A stretch of 64,000 bases of DNA from Albugo candida (Eukaryota > Oomycota > Peronosporomycetes > Albuginales). Location: contig JBDOQK010000020.1 in assembly GCA_040437565.1 (NCBI GenBank), forward strand, positions 62,001 to 126,000. Reading direction: 5' to 3'. Under the pieces are notes generated by a model. That model made no database searches. It was not told the DNA's origin and saw only the letters and a program-made list of their open reading frames with translations. The stretch's first letter is position 1. Every line of letters starts with the position of its first letter. A program made the position numbers and the translations under genes. Below, in pieces: positions 47,363-57,261 of the stretch.

Positions 47363-47737
47363 CGATGTTCGATTTCCCTGACTCGAAACGTCTCATTTCT
47401 TGTGTAGACTTAGTGTCACAAGACAAAGTATTGTCTTTTGAAGCGTCGATCAACACTCCACCATACTACATTACTCTTTCACTCTTTTTGAAGTATCTAA
47501 GTAAAACATTTGATACGTTGAGCACCAAGAGCCATTTTTTGTGATATAACACTCGAGAATTCATGTAAGAAACACGAATACTGTCGTCAAGTCACCACAC
47601 GGTTGCTAGTATCCTCTACAGCGCCTTCAACACGTAAGAAATCTACAACTTATTTTCTACAGTCGTAAAGCGGCATAGTTGAGTTTGCAAACGATTTGCT
47701 TTGGTCAAGCAATTCGGCCATCAAAGGTTGTGCTGAC

Positions 47738-48147
47738 ATGACTTCCAAGTCACCCTTTCAATATGACGAAATACGCTCTATACTTCTATCTCCTCCATGT
47801 GCAAAGGCTGATGCGTTTCGCGCGCTATTCGTCGCTGAATTGTCTTCTTCATCAGCATTTACCGAAATCAGCGATGAGAATTCCATTGTGATGGCTTTGA
47901 ACTTGGTAAACGACGTATATCTTTGCTTCGACGGTAAAAGTTCTTGCGACTTCATTTTCTGACAATGCGGCTGCTATTACCGCCAGTGCTGTGCAAAGTT
48001 TTCGTTTTACAATATTTGCATATTATTGGGTACGAGCTGATCCGAAAAAAGCAGATGTTGTTCAAGATTGTTCAAACTGTCATTAAAAGGGGAAGGATTC
48101 CACCCCTTCTACTCTATAGTGTTTCGCAAGAGGCTCGGCATGAGTAG
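47738..48147 (+). CDS. Unknown helical protein, two exons (possibly longer)
   Basis: Exon 1 (47738-47933) starts at an ATG (MTSKSPFQYDEIRS). A 53-nt intron with GTAAAAG donor and CGCCAG acceptor joins exon 2 (47987-48147), giving 118 residues, mostly helical (ADAFRALFVAEL, FVLQYLHIIGYELIRKKQ, FKIVQTVIKRGRIPPLLL). It may be part of a HEAT-like repeat protein, but no family is recognised. Protein-like sequence continues in another frame just after the stop (VKIAAIERNRVVLWKM, 48150-48232), so the gene may be frameshifted or extend through introns I cannot place. Exon 2 reappears at 49018-49178 because of a contig-end duplication. Confidence 0.4.
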
Positions 48148-49933
48148 TGATCCGTTGTTGATATCAGTCAAAATTGCAGCCATTGAAAGAAATCGTGTAG
48201 TGCTTTGGAAGATGTGCTCTGTAGATCCATAAATACTATGGCTCTTCCAGGATCATAGCCGAATATATCATGGCCAATATGGATAGCTTGGACGTGACTT
48301 CGACTTTTTTAAGGTGAGTGCATTTTGGAACTCGTTGCGTATGTGGCGATTAGTAAAATGGTCAATGGATTGATATAAATTACTGCAAAGTGACCTTCAT
48401 CAGAAAATTTCAACGTGGAAAGCTCCATCGTAGTCATGTTCAGACGTGCCACATTTTGTCGATCTTAAAACAAGTCTCATCGCCCGGGCTATCAGACTTT
48501 GGAATTAGATATGTTCGTTGTTGCCCAATGACTCGCCAACTAACTACATACCATATTTAGTGATCAAAAAGCAGCTTTCTTGATGATGAGAAGCCGTTTT
48601 GAGCGAAACCATTAAGCTTCCGTGTTGTCACTAAAGGTTTTACTCTTTGCTCGCTTATTTCGACTATTTCATGAGTTCTTCTCATCGAGAATATCGCATT
48701 GCAACATCAACAATAGCGGACTCGTAATATATTGGGCAACCTTTTCAGTTATGTTTTGGCACTGCAGCAAATTGAATTCTACGCTTGAACCACACCAATC
48801 GCTAGCATCAGCATGGCTGTGCAGACTTACAATAGGCAACCATGCTCCGCGACGAAAAGAATAAGGTGAAGTCGAGTGCCAATTATCAATAGAGCTTGTG
48901 AGNNNNNNNNNNNNNNNNNNNNNNNNNNNNNNNNNNNNNNNNNNNNNNNNNNNNNNNNNNNNNNNNNNNNNNNNNNNNNNNNNNNNNNNNNNNNNNNNNN
49001 NNTGCTATTACCGCCAGTGCTGTGCAAAGTTTTCGTTTTACAATATTTGCATATTATTGGGTACGAGCTGATCCGAAAAAAGCAGATGTTGTTCAAGATT
49101 GTTCAAACTGTCATTAAAAGGGGAAGGATTCCACCCCTTCTACTCTATAGTGTTTCGCAAGAGGCTCGGCATGAGTAGTGATCCGTTGTTGATATCAGTC
49201 AAAATTGCAGCCATTGAAAGAAATCGTGTAGTGCTTTGGAAGATGTGCTCTGTAGATCCATAAATACTATGGCTCTTCCAGGATCATAGCCGAATATATC
49301 ATGGCCAATATGGATAGCTTGGACGTGACTTCGACTTTTTTAAGGTGAGTGCATTTTGGAACTCGTTGCGTATGTGGCGATTAGTAAAATGGTCAATGGA
49401 TTGATATAAATTACTGCAAAGTGACCTTCATCAGAAAATTTCAACGTGGAAAGCTCCATCGTAGTCATGTTCAGACGTGCCACATTTTGTCGATCTTAAA
49501 ACAAGTCTCATCGCCCGGGCTATCAGACTTTGGAATTAGATATGTTCGTTGTTGCCCAATGACTCGCCAACTAACTACATACCATATTTAGTGATCAAAA
49601 AGCAGCTTTCTTGATGATGAGAAGCCGTTTTGAGCGAAACCATTAAGCTTCCGTGTTGTCACTAAAGGTTTTACTCTTTGCTCGCTTATTTCGACTATTT
49701 CATGAGTTCTTCTCATCGAGAATATCGCATTGCAACATCAACAATAGCGGACTCGTAATATATTGGGCAACCTTTTCAGTTATGTTTTGGCACTGCAGCA
49801 AATTGAATTCTACGCTTGAACCACACCAATCGCTAGCATCAGCATGGCTGTGCAGACTTACAATAGGCAACCATGCTCCGCGACGAAAAGAATAAGGTGA
49901 AGTCGAGTGCCAATTATCAATAGAGCTTGTGAG
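47972..49933. repeat. 931-bp exact direct duplication across a 100-N gap (probable assembly artefact)
   Basis: Bases 47972-48902 recur as 49003-49933 (offset 1031) with 100 N between (48903-49002). Small coding blocks in the first copy (exon 2 of the gene at 47738 and the frame at 48270-48560) recur unchanged at 49018-49178 and 49301-49591. Confidence 0.92.
48270..48560 (+). CDS. Possible small two-exon gene, unknown
   Basis: ATG at 48270 (MANMDSLDVTSTFL), then a GTGAGT donor at 48314; joining to the acceptor at 48403 (90-nt intron) completes an Arg codon and gives a 66-residue product (KFQRGKLHRSHVQTCHILSI, then SSPGLSDFGIRYVRCCPM). The donor and the frame fit are good. No family is recognised and the product may be only the 5' part of a larger gene. 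An identical copy at 49301-49591 is artefactual. Confidence 0.35.
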
Positions 49934-50322
49934 GTCGGTCTGATCTTAGTTTATCTGTGGAGCCTCGCCACAAATAAAGCGCTGAATATTCTCTGACAAT
50001 CGTCACGCAAAGATACCTTGTCTGACCCATCTAATGTCCTGTAAGCTACTTTTTGTACTCCGTTACGTAAAAGAACAACCTATAAAGGACGTGGACGTGG
50101 CCCCACGAAACTTTGATCAGATAAGTATTTTCACTCAACGACGTTGGATCCATTCGCGACTTAGTCCAGTCATGGTTTCAGCATAGCCGGCACGATTGTG
50201 TCGTCGAATATTTTGCTCCATTCAGTCGTCCAGGGTCTCGCTATAGCCACTGTCTACACATATCTTAAATGTCAAGTAGACGCCCATACCTATGTTAAGT
50301 CCGGCAAACCAAGAAGCAGGAA
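49934..50322. other. Intergenic, upstream of GCN5
   Basis: No supported gene. An open frame from 50198 lacks an ATG start and overlaps the GCN5 start in another frame, so it is a shadow. Confidence 0.5.
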
Positions 50323-52028
50323 ATGGTCGAACTTAACGAAGTGGCAAGGAACTCTGCCTCTGAGCCGCAAGCCATTGAGAGGCAATCGGAAGAGCTCTCT
50401 ACAGCTGTTTTTGAAACCAATCCTGAGAATAATATTATCTCGCCAACGACTGTGAATGCGGCAACCAATCCCGAAGCACTGACAGAAGGTCTTGCAATGC
50501 TACTATTCGTTTATCGAAACTACAGAAAATCTCATAAATGATAACATTTCCTAGTGTCAATTACGACAGAATCTGTCGGATCAAAACGAAAACTGAACGA
50601 TGAGGTTGTACCGACGCAAATTGATTGTGGCGCTACAGAAATCAATACGGATTTAGCGGGTACTGAATCGAAAAAAATGCCAGCGATTAACTGAGAATTG
50701 CTTTTTTATAGCCCCAGTTGTTATGAAGGATATCTCTTCGTCGATTTCAGCTTCCAGAGAAGAATTAGCCAGAAAAGAGGAAGAAAATGGTCTCATCAAA
50801 TTTGAAGTAATCAAAAATGATGGTGAAGCTGAACATATGATACAGCTCACAACGCTGAAGAATATTTTTGCACGTCAATTGCCTAAAATGCCTCGAGAGT
50901 ATATAGTTCGACTGGTGTTTGACCGAAATCATAGATCGCTTCTGCTATTGAAGGATGGTACACGAGTGATTGGAGGCATCTCTTATAGACCTTTTGTGGA
51001 ACAGCACTTTGCCGAGATTGCGTTTTGTGCGATCAATGCCGCAGATCAAGTCAGAGGTTATGGCACTAGGCTGATGAACCATCTAAAGGAACACGTAAAG
51101 ACGATAGGAATCAATTACTTTTTGACGTATGCGGACAACTATGCTATCGGCTATTTCAAAAAGCAGGGATTTTCCAAGATTGTATCACAGCCAAAATCCA
51201 AGTGGTTTGGATATATCAAGGATTATGACGGTGGAACACTCATGGAGTGCTTGATATACCCGAATTTTAACTATCTCAGAACTGCCAGTTTGGTTCATAA
51301 GCAACGAATGGTATGCAAAATTTACTCGTCACTATACACTTTACTATACAAGCACAATGTTCCAGAAAATCTACCAAAAGCTTCAAAAGCGCTCTCGTGC
51401 GCAATTGGTGTATCCAGGCCTTACAAATTTTGTCGAGTCGCGTCTCATTGATATTCATACCATCCCAGGGATCCGTACGTCGATTGTTTGCTGTGAATCG
51501 AGCCTCGTGTCAACTGAGTCGTATTTGCAGGAGAGGCGGGATGGTCACAAGCAATGGTGCGCAATAACAAACTGGGGTAAGCGTAATGAAAGCTGGATGT
51601 ATTTCATGTTGATCGCTCTCTTTTCATCTTAGATCCCGGGATCACGGTTCCTTGAAAACGCGTTTGACGCAGCTCTGGAAGGCGATTTCTAGTCACCGAA
51701 GTGCATGGCCTTTTCATGAACCTGTCGATACCAAAGTGGTGATTGATTACTTAGATCACATCAAAGTACCTATCGACTTATCTGAGATTGCGAAACGCAT
51801 CGATCGTGGTGCTTACTTGTCAAAGGCGGCATTCAAGGCTGATTTAGAGTTAATGTGCAAGAATTGTACCACGTACAATACTCCTGATACAACCTACCAC
51901 AAGTACGCTGGTAATCACGGTGTCAAGTTTTCCTGCTGATGATTCGATGCTCTAGAGCCGCCGTTGACCTTCAAGAATTCATCGATCGTAGGATACAAAT
52001 TCGAGGGAGCGATGTCCAGGAAGCGTAA
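50323..52028 (+). CDS. GCN5: Histone acetyltransferase GCN5 with bromodomain
   Basis: Seven exons: 50323-50488, 50555-50659, 50712-51310, 51366-51474, 51531-51576, 51633-51902 and 51956-52028. All introns are 52-66 nt and phases agree throughout; 455 residues. GCN5 acetylates histone H3 tails as the catalytic subunit of SAGA-type co-activators in the nucleus. Residues 1-110 are hydrophilic. The GNAT domain (about 115-290) shows IVRLVFDRNHRSLL, the catalytic-Glu block FAEIAFCAI, the acetyl-CoA loop DQVRGYGTRL and TYADNYAIGYFKKQGF. Then VYPGL and IPGIREAGW, and a bromodomain (about 345-455) with AWPFHEPVD and the acetyl-lysine Asn in YNTPDTTYHK. The last intron uses GTACGC within HK, restoring AAVDLQEFI, which aligns with the final bromodomain helix. 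The N-terminal PCAF-type domain of animals is absent. Confidence 0.96.
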
Positions 52029-52260
52029 TCACTCTTTTGGATTCGTCTTGAGCAATGCAAACAGTCAATGTATTCCTGGTGCTAGCTTGATCTTATTCAT
52101 CTTGCAGAACACACTGATTCGACCCCTGTAGGTACGTCGCAAGACGAGTGAATTTCTACAGCAGGGTAAGCTTGGAGAATGGTAATGCTGTGTGAAATGT
52201 GATGGGAATAAAATCGACTTATATTTGCTCTGCTGAGATGAATACAATATACATCAAGCC

Positions 52261-53878
52261 TCAACGTTTTCTGTTACCGGAACGCCAGGGAGCATTGTCA
52301 CTGAAAATCGGAATAAAATTGTTGATGGCATCTCGTTGATTCTGAACAATGCATTCACATATCCAGACGATATTGCGAATTTCCTGCTCCTTCAGCTTCA
52401 CGTAGCCATAGAAGCAACCTTTCGTATTGAGGCGGAAAAACAATCAGAGTTTTGAAGGAGCAATCACTGATAGACAGACATACCGAAATGCATTTGGCTC
52501 TGGAAAGTAAGCTCTGCCATTTGCACTTCTTGTTCGAAAAATGCGTCATCGATTGATTTATTATCAATTCCTTGCGATTGATGAACCTCCCATATTTTCT
52601 TGTACACTGGATACGAATCAAGAACCGATCCAATCGAGCCCTCATCGCCAGCATCTGCGAGTGCTTCTGTCCCTTCCGGATACAGATCTCCGATCGAAGG
52701 ATACAAAGGCTTCCGTTCGGAAATACGCATCGCGGGCTGTGACAGACGGAACCGAATTTATTGCGTATAATGAACGACCTTTATCTCTACCTCATTCAGT
52801 GGAGTTCCAAACGAATTGAGTGTTATATTAATCGCGATGCGATCAGCTCTTGCACGTAACACTTCTCCCATCACGACAGCCGTCTCACCGCCAAGTTTCT
52901 AGCGCGATTTCATCAGACAACACTCCGTGAAGTTGACGCGTATCCAAACCTGACTAAAATTATAAAAGTCCTCTAACCAAAGTTTAAGCATGCTGTTTCG
53001 TATAAGCTCCATCTGTACTTCTTCCAATACATTGCGCACTTCAGAAATACCATCGAGTCGATCACTTCCTCCGCTTTCTTCAAGAAATTGACTGAAATAC
53101 TGTCCTGTGTACGGATAAAATAAGCCGAAAGCCACGCTTTTCAACACGCTAACTATACCAATGGGAGTGTCGATCAAAACCGTTTCATAGAGATCCGAAT
53201 ACCCTTTGCCACTAACTTCAAAAGTACAAATACTTCGCATAATCGACTCGTCAAATTTACCCAAAGGATGGAGCTAAGCACCAAACACCAAATAGCACGT
53301 CAGCAAATGTGAACGACCTTCAAAATGCCAAAATATTACTTTTTCGATCAGTTCGTTTACATCACGCCCATTCAATGTGCCTTTGAGCAGCAAAATGACA
53401 TTATCGATCATGTATTCGTATCTACAGATATCACGTTTGCTAAATGGATCCTTCACTATTGATTTCGTACGTTATAAAATCGAGAAACTTTCCAAGTGGC
53501 TCCGCTGCTTGAGCCCTTAGGAATTGTATCTCAGCGACGAGCTTATTTGTCATTCCGCCTTGCACAATCCCTGGAGATATCACTCCTGCCTTTATAACAT
53601 GATTATAGATTTATAGGTTATGTCATTGTACTTTGTAGTCTACCTCATCCGCTAAGAATTGGTCGTAGTCTGTTTCCTGGAGGTTAAGTTTGATATCTGT
53701 AAAAAGACTCAGTAACGTGTCCGATAAAGCGGTGATTCAGACCTTCCAGGGTTTCGCATTGGGTCAAATGGTGATAATCAACGTCATCTAAGAATGTCGA
53801 TCGATAGCCTCGTACAAGTCCTTCCACGTAGCCGTGTTGGATGTTGAACGTTGTGATGTCGCCCGCAGCAGTCACCAT
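52261..53878 (-). CDS. V-type proton ATPase subunit d (V0 sector)
   Basis: Nine exons on the minus strand: 53878-53743, 53696-53644, 53589-53471, 53421-53340, 53273-53159, 53104-52950, 52898-52791, 52736-52484 and 52418-52261. Introns are 46-66 nt with matching phases; 392 residues against about 350 in yeast and animals. Subunit d sits on the cytosolic face of the membrane c-ring and couples it to the central stalk. Family blocks are clear: [98 protein letters not shown], and [21 protein letters not shown] near the C-terminus. The first ATG in frame is at 53878. The gene converges with GCN5, leaving 232 bp between stops. It is the most intron-dense gene in the window. Confidence 0.97.
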
Positions 53879-54167
53879 GAACAAAAGTGAGATTTACGGG
53901 AAACACTTGTACAACATTCCAACAACCTGTTCGTTATAACAAGCCAGTTGAGTTAAAAACATTTAGAACTTTTGGATCGAAACATTATGAGCAATACCGC
54001 GGTATAACTGATTCTAGTAAAGAAAGTATTAAAGTGCCCACAGAAGTCCTGTGCAATAAAGTAAAGGCAATAAAAAATTGTACGTATCCAGTATGCAGAT
54101 CGCTTATAAAGGTGGCTAAAAATGCACGAAGAATACACGGCTTGGACTCGTTTGCCTAGTACAATTT

Positions 54168-54653
54168 CTAACTTTTTTTCGCTTGCGCCTGCGTACGTAG
54201 GATACCACCGATATACGTATTGAATAATGATAAAGCTCTAAAGGCGATCTCTTCATTGGGCACAATCGTCTGCCATTGAGATCCTATCGATACATAAAAA
54301 GCATTGGAAAGCATCGACGAAAATGGGACGTACTTCAAACATCACGAGCCCAACTCCCTCACTTTACACACATAATCATCCACTTTCAAGTACTGCCGCT
54401 GCATGGACGAATGAGAAGCGAAAACGACGAAAAAAGGGTCAACGTGAAGCATCCGATGTAATCGTCTCACTGTATTGTTGGATCAAATCGCGATACAACG
54501 CCGGTACTAGCTCCTGGTACCAACAATAAAAAAACATGCAATTGATGATTTTGGTCTTTCTTATCTGGAATTAGGAATTATATCATCTGATCGAGCCTTT
54601 TTGAAGACAGGTTCGACAGGTGGATGGTAAAGAAATGGGAGCTTGTCAAGCAT
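54168..54653 (-). pseudogene. Broken or mis-assembled gene, unrecognised
   Basis: Three protein-like blocks follow each other on the minus strand. 54653-54561 starts at an ATG and reads KLPFLYHPPVEPVFKKARSD. 54520-54450 reads QELVPALYRDLIQQYSE. From about 54410 to 54168 one frame reads QRQYLKVDDYVCKVRELGS, then a TGA (54342-54344), then YVPFSSMLSNAFYVSIGSQW and a terminal RTQAQAKKS. I could not join the blocks with GT-AG introns that keep the frame. Either the gene has decayed, or the sequence has errors here. No family is recognised. A second look is worthwhile because the C-terminal block appears conserved in style. Confidence 0.45.
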
Positions 54654-55437
54654 TCATATCTAAATTGTTGAAACGTACACTATACTTGAGGCACCGAGTG
54701 TGCAATACACACGACATGCGAAACGACGACTATGAGGTATGACACATCATTCGAGGGGTCTTGATTGGTCGCCCGAAGGAGACTGTTAAATTTGATAATA
54801 TANNNNNNNNNNNNNNNNNNNNNNNNNNNNNNNNNNNNNNNNNNNNNNNNNNNNNNNNNNNNNNNNNNNNNNNNNNNNNNNNNNNNNNNNNNNNNNNNNN
54901 NNCGAAGGAGACTGTTAAATTTGATAATATACTTCCCCTTCACCGAAAACTAACACAAATATCTCCAGTCACAATCCTTTTGGTTGCTTTATTTCATCTG
55001 AAACAGATCCATCATCACGTCTGCTGCTTGTGCTGCAGACTGATCTTCGCATCGTTATATTGCTCAAAGTACTGGGTACGAGATGTTCAATAGATTATTT
55101 GTTTTGTGGATGACGCTGTAGTCATTCTTCATTAAACACGTTCATGGTGGAGATCTCTCTTGGAGGTCACTGTGGAGTATACCGACTCGGAATGTGATAG
55201 CGGCTAGTACAATCAGCAGCCACATATTGAGGCCGACTTGCCCTTCATCGGGAAAAAGAAGCCATAGCAAGAAAGGAAAAGCCGTCTGCAAAGAAGTGGC
55301 ACCACCGTTCATGGATGAGGGAGATGAAGACGTGTAGGCTGTACAGTTGATGCTGAGATGTTGGAAAATGGAGAAACATCCAGATATATTGGAGCATGAT
55401 TGTGGCACTGTCAGCACTCGAAAGACTCGTAAGACTA
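54654..55437. other. Mostly unassigned; a 29-bp duplication flanks a gap
   Basis: Bases 54774-54802 recur as 54903-54931 across the 100-N gap at 54803-54902. A minus-strand frame at 55417-55142 has a hydrophobic stretch (LNMWLLIVLAAITF) that could be a membrane segment, but it has no ATG start and no known family. Confidence 0.45.
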
Positions 55438-56471
55438 TCGACCCTACAGGTACACATTTCGACTAGGATATTAGGACTGGACCTAAAAGTTGCGAATTCT
55501 TAAGCAAAACTTGCGTGCGAAAAATACGAAGATTTACGAAACAATTTTTCTCAATGATTATATTGCTGGAATGGAGCTTTTATCTGACGGAGAATGAGCG
55601 ACTGAGAACTATTTGCACTACCGAGTAAAAATCACGTGCTGGGCTTGCCAGTGGATCAACACATTACTTTACGATACAAGCAGCCAGATGGAAAGGTTGC
55701 CATGCGCTCTTACACTCCCATCACATCGGATGACACACTTGGATATGTGGACCTTGTTGTCAAAGTCTATTTCAAAGACGTTCATCCAAAGTTCCGTTCT
55801 TCGATAGGAACCTATCAAGACGTCCAAGTCGCTAGAGATGCTCAAGGACCTCATCGATGGACATGAATCCGATGAAGTATATGGGGTGGTAGAAGCACTC
55901 CATGNNNNNNNNNNNNNNNNNNNNNNNNNNNNNNNNNNNNNNNNNNNNNNNNNNNNNNNNNNNNNNNNNNNNNNNNNNNNNNNNNNNNNNNNNNNNNNNN
56001 NNNNTCGACCCTACAGGTACACATTTCGACTAGGATATTAGGACTGGACCTAAAAGTTGCGAATTCTTAAGCAAAACTTGCGTGCGAAAAATACGAAGAT
56101 TTACGAAACAATTTTTCTCAATGATTATATTGCTGGAATGGAGCTTTTATCTGACGGAGAATGAGCGACTGAGAACTATTTGCACTACCGAGTAAAAATC
56201 ACGTGCTGGGCTTGCCAGTGGATCAACACATTACTTTACGATACAAGCAGCCAGATGGAAAGGTTGCCATGCGCTCTTACACTCCCATCACATCGGATGA
56301 CACACTTGGATATGTGGACCTTGTTGTCAAAGTCTATTTCAAAGACGTTCATCCAAAGTTCCGTTCTTCGATAGGAACCTATCAAGACGTCCAAGTCGCT
56401 AGAGATGCTCAAGGACCTCATCGATGGACATGAATCCGATGAAGTATATGGGGTGGTAGAAGCACTCCATG
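55438..56471. repeat. 467-bp exact direct duplication across a 100-N gap (probable assembly artefact)
   Basis: Bases 55438-55904 recur as 56005-56471 (offset 567) with 100 N between (55905-56004). It contains the cytochrome b5 reductase-like fragment, which is therefore seen twice. Confidence 0.92.
55609..55794 (+). pseudogene. FAD-domain fragment of a cytochrome b5 reductase-type enzyme
   Basis: About 62 codons read [20 protein letters not shown], then the FAD-binding [20 protein letters not shown] and [11 protein letters not shown]. This is the hallmark of the FAD domain of NADH-cytochrome b5 reductase, also present in nitrate reductase. The block repeats at 56176-56361 through the contig-end duplication. 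Upstream, the frame is closed by a stop two codons before LFALP. Downstream I cannot find the expected GGKMSQ segment or the NAD-binding GGTGITP and CGPP motifs in either strand of the next 3 kb. It could be one exon of a fragmented gene or a relic. I cannot tell the reductase from the nitrate reductase domain on this length. Confidence 0.7.
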
Positions 56472-57178
56472 AGAAACATGGTCTCGTATTACTTTGTACA
56501 GCCAGTCGTCGACCACCGTCTCGAGCTGATTCAGTATACTGACTTGAAAGCAACAAAGTACAAATTCAAAACCCTCAATTTGAGCGCTTTTGGAACATTC
56601 GATCTTCATCAGCTTCGAGCAAGAATTTGTTTGATATTTTCCAATCAAGCTTGCCTCCGCAGCTTACACATACACAAAGACAGGCGTCTGGAATGAAGAC
56701 CACGGAAGGTGACGCACAACGTACTGGAACAACAGAATCTTTTACGAGATTGCACCGTTTCAGCTAAATCGTGTCTTTCATATTGCCTCGCAACTGCTAT
56801 GGAAACGAACGTTTTCTATGATTTCCGGAACTATGGGATACAAATGTATTCGCATAATCTCTGTTCGTGTGAATCCAAGCCTATATAGAGTTTTGGAAGG
56901 CGCTGAAGAGGGCAAACTTGACGACGCTTTATCGCTTCTTGGTCTTATTGCACGTTCGGTCGATCCGTCTCGAACGCTATGGCAATTTGGACATCCAAGA
57001 ACTTATTTGCGTCTACAAACTGTTTATGCATAACATGGTGCATTGCACGTCTTCTCAAGCTGGAATTACTATCAAAGTAACACGTCTGTACACAGCTGGA
57101 TATCGTGACGAAAGAATCGATTGGCGAAAGTGTCGTCAAAATAAAATCAATGTGCGAGTGTTTTATTGGGAATCGTAA
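56405..57178 (+). other. Unrecognised coding blocks on the plus strand
   Basis: An ATG-started block at 56405-56485 ([20 protein letters not shown]) can be spliced through a 49-nt intron (56486-56534) to 56535-56696 (KATKYKFKTLNLSAFGTFDL). A third block, 56918-57178, reads NLDIQELICVYKLFMHNMVH and LYTAGYRDERIDWRKC. They are protein-like and on the same strand, so they may be exons of one gene, but I cannot connect all of them and do not recognise the product. Confidence 0.4.
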
Positions 57179-57261
57179 AATACGATACGGACGCTTTCAA
57201 TGTCAACGCTGGTCATGAATATACACCACTCGGAATCGCTGATCGAGGAGCTCTTTCCGAC

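Noticed and set aside
47296-47544. Plus-strand 82-codon frame overlapping the methyltransferase end
   Set aside because: It overlaps the conserved C-terminus of the methyltransferase in another frame and has no own start or motif.
53887-54159. Plus-strand 90-codon frame beside the V-ATPase gene
   Set aside because: It starts at GTG, has no in-frame ATG early on, and lies over the divergent 5' flank of the V-ATPase gene and opposite the broken minus-strand gene.
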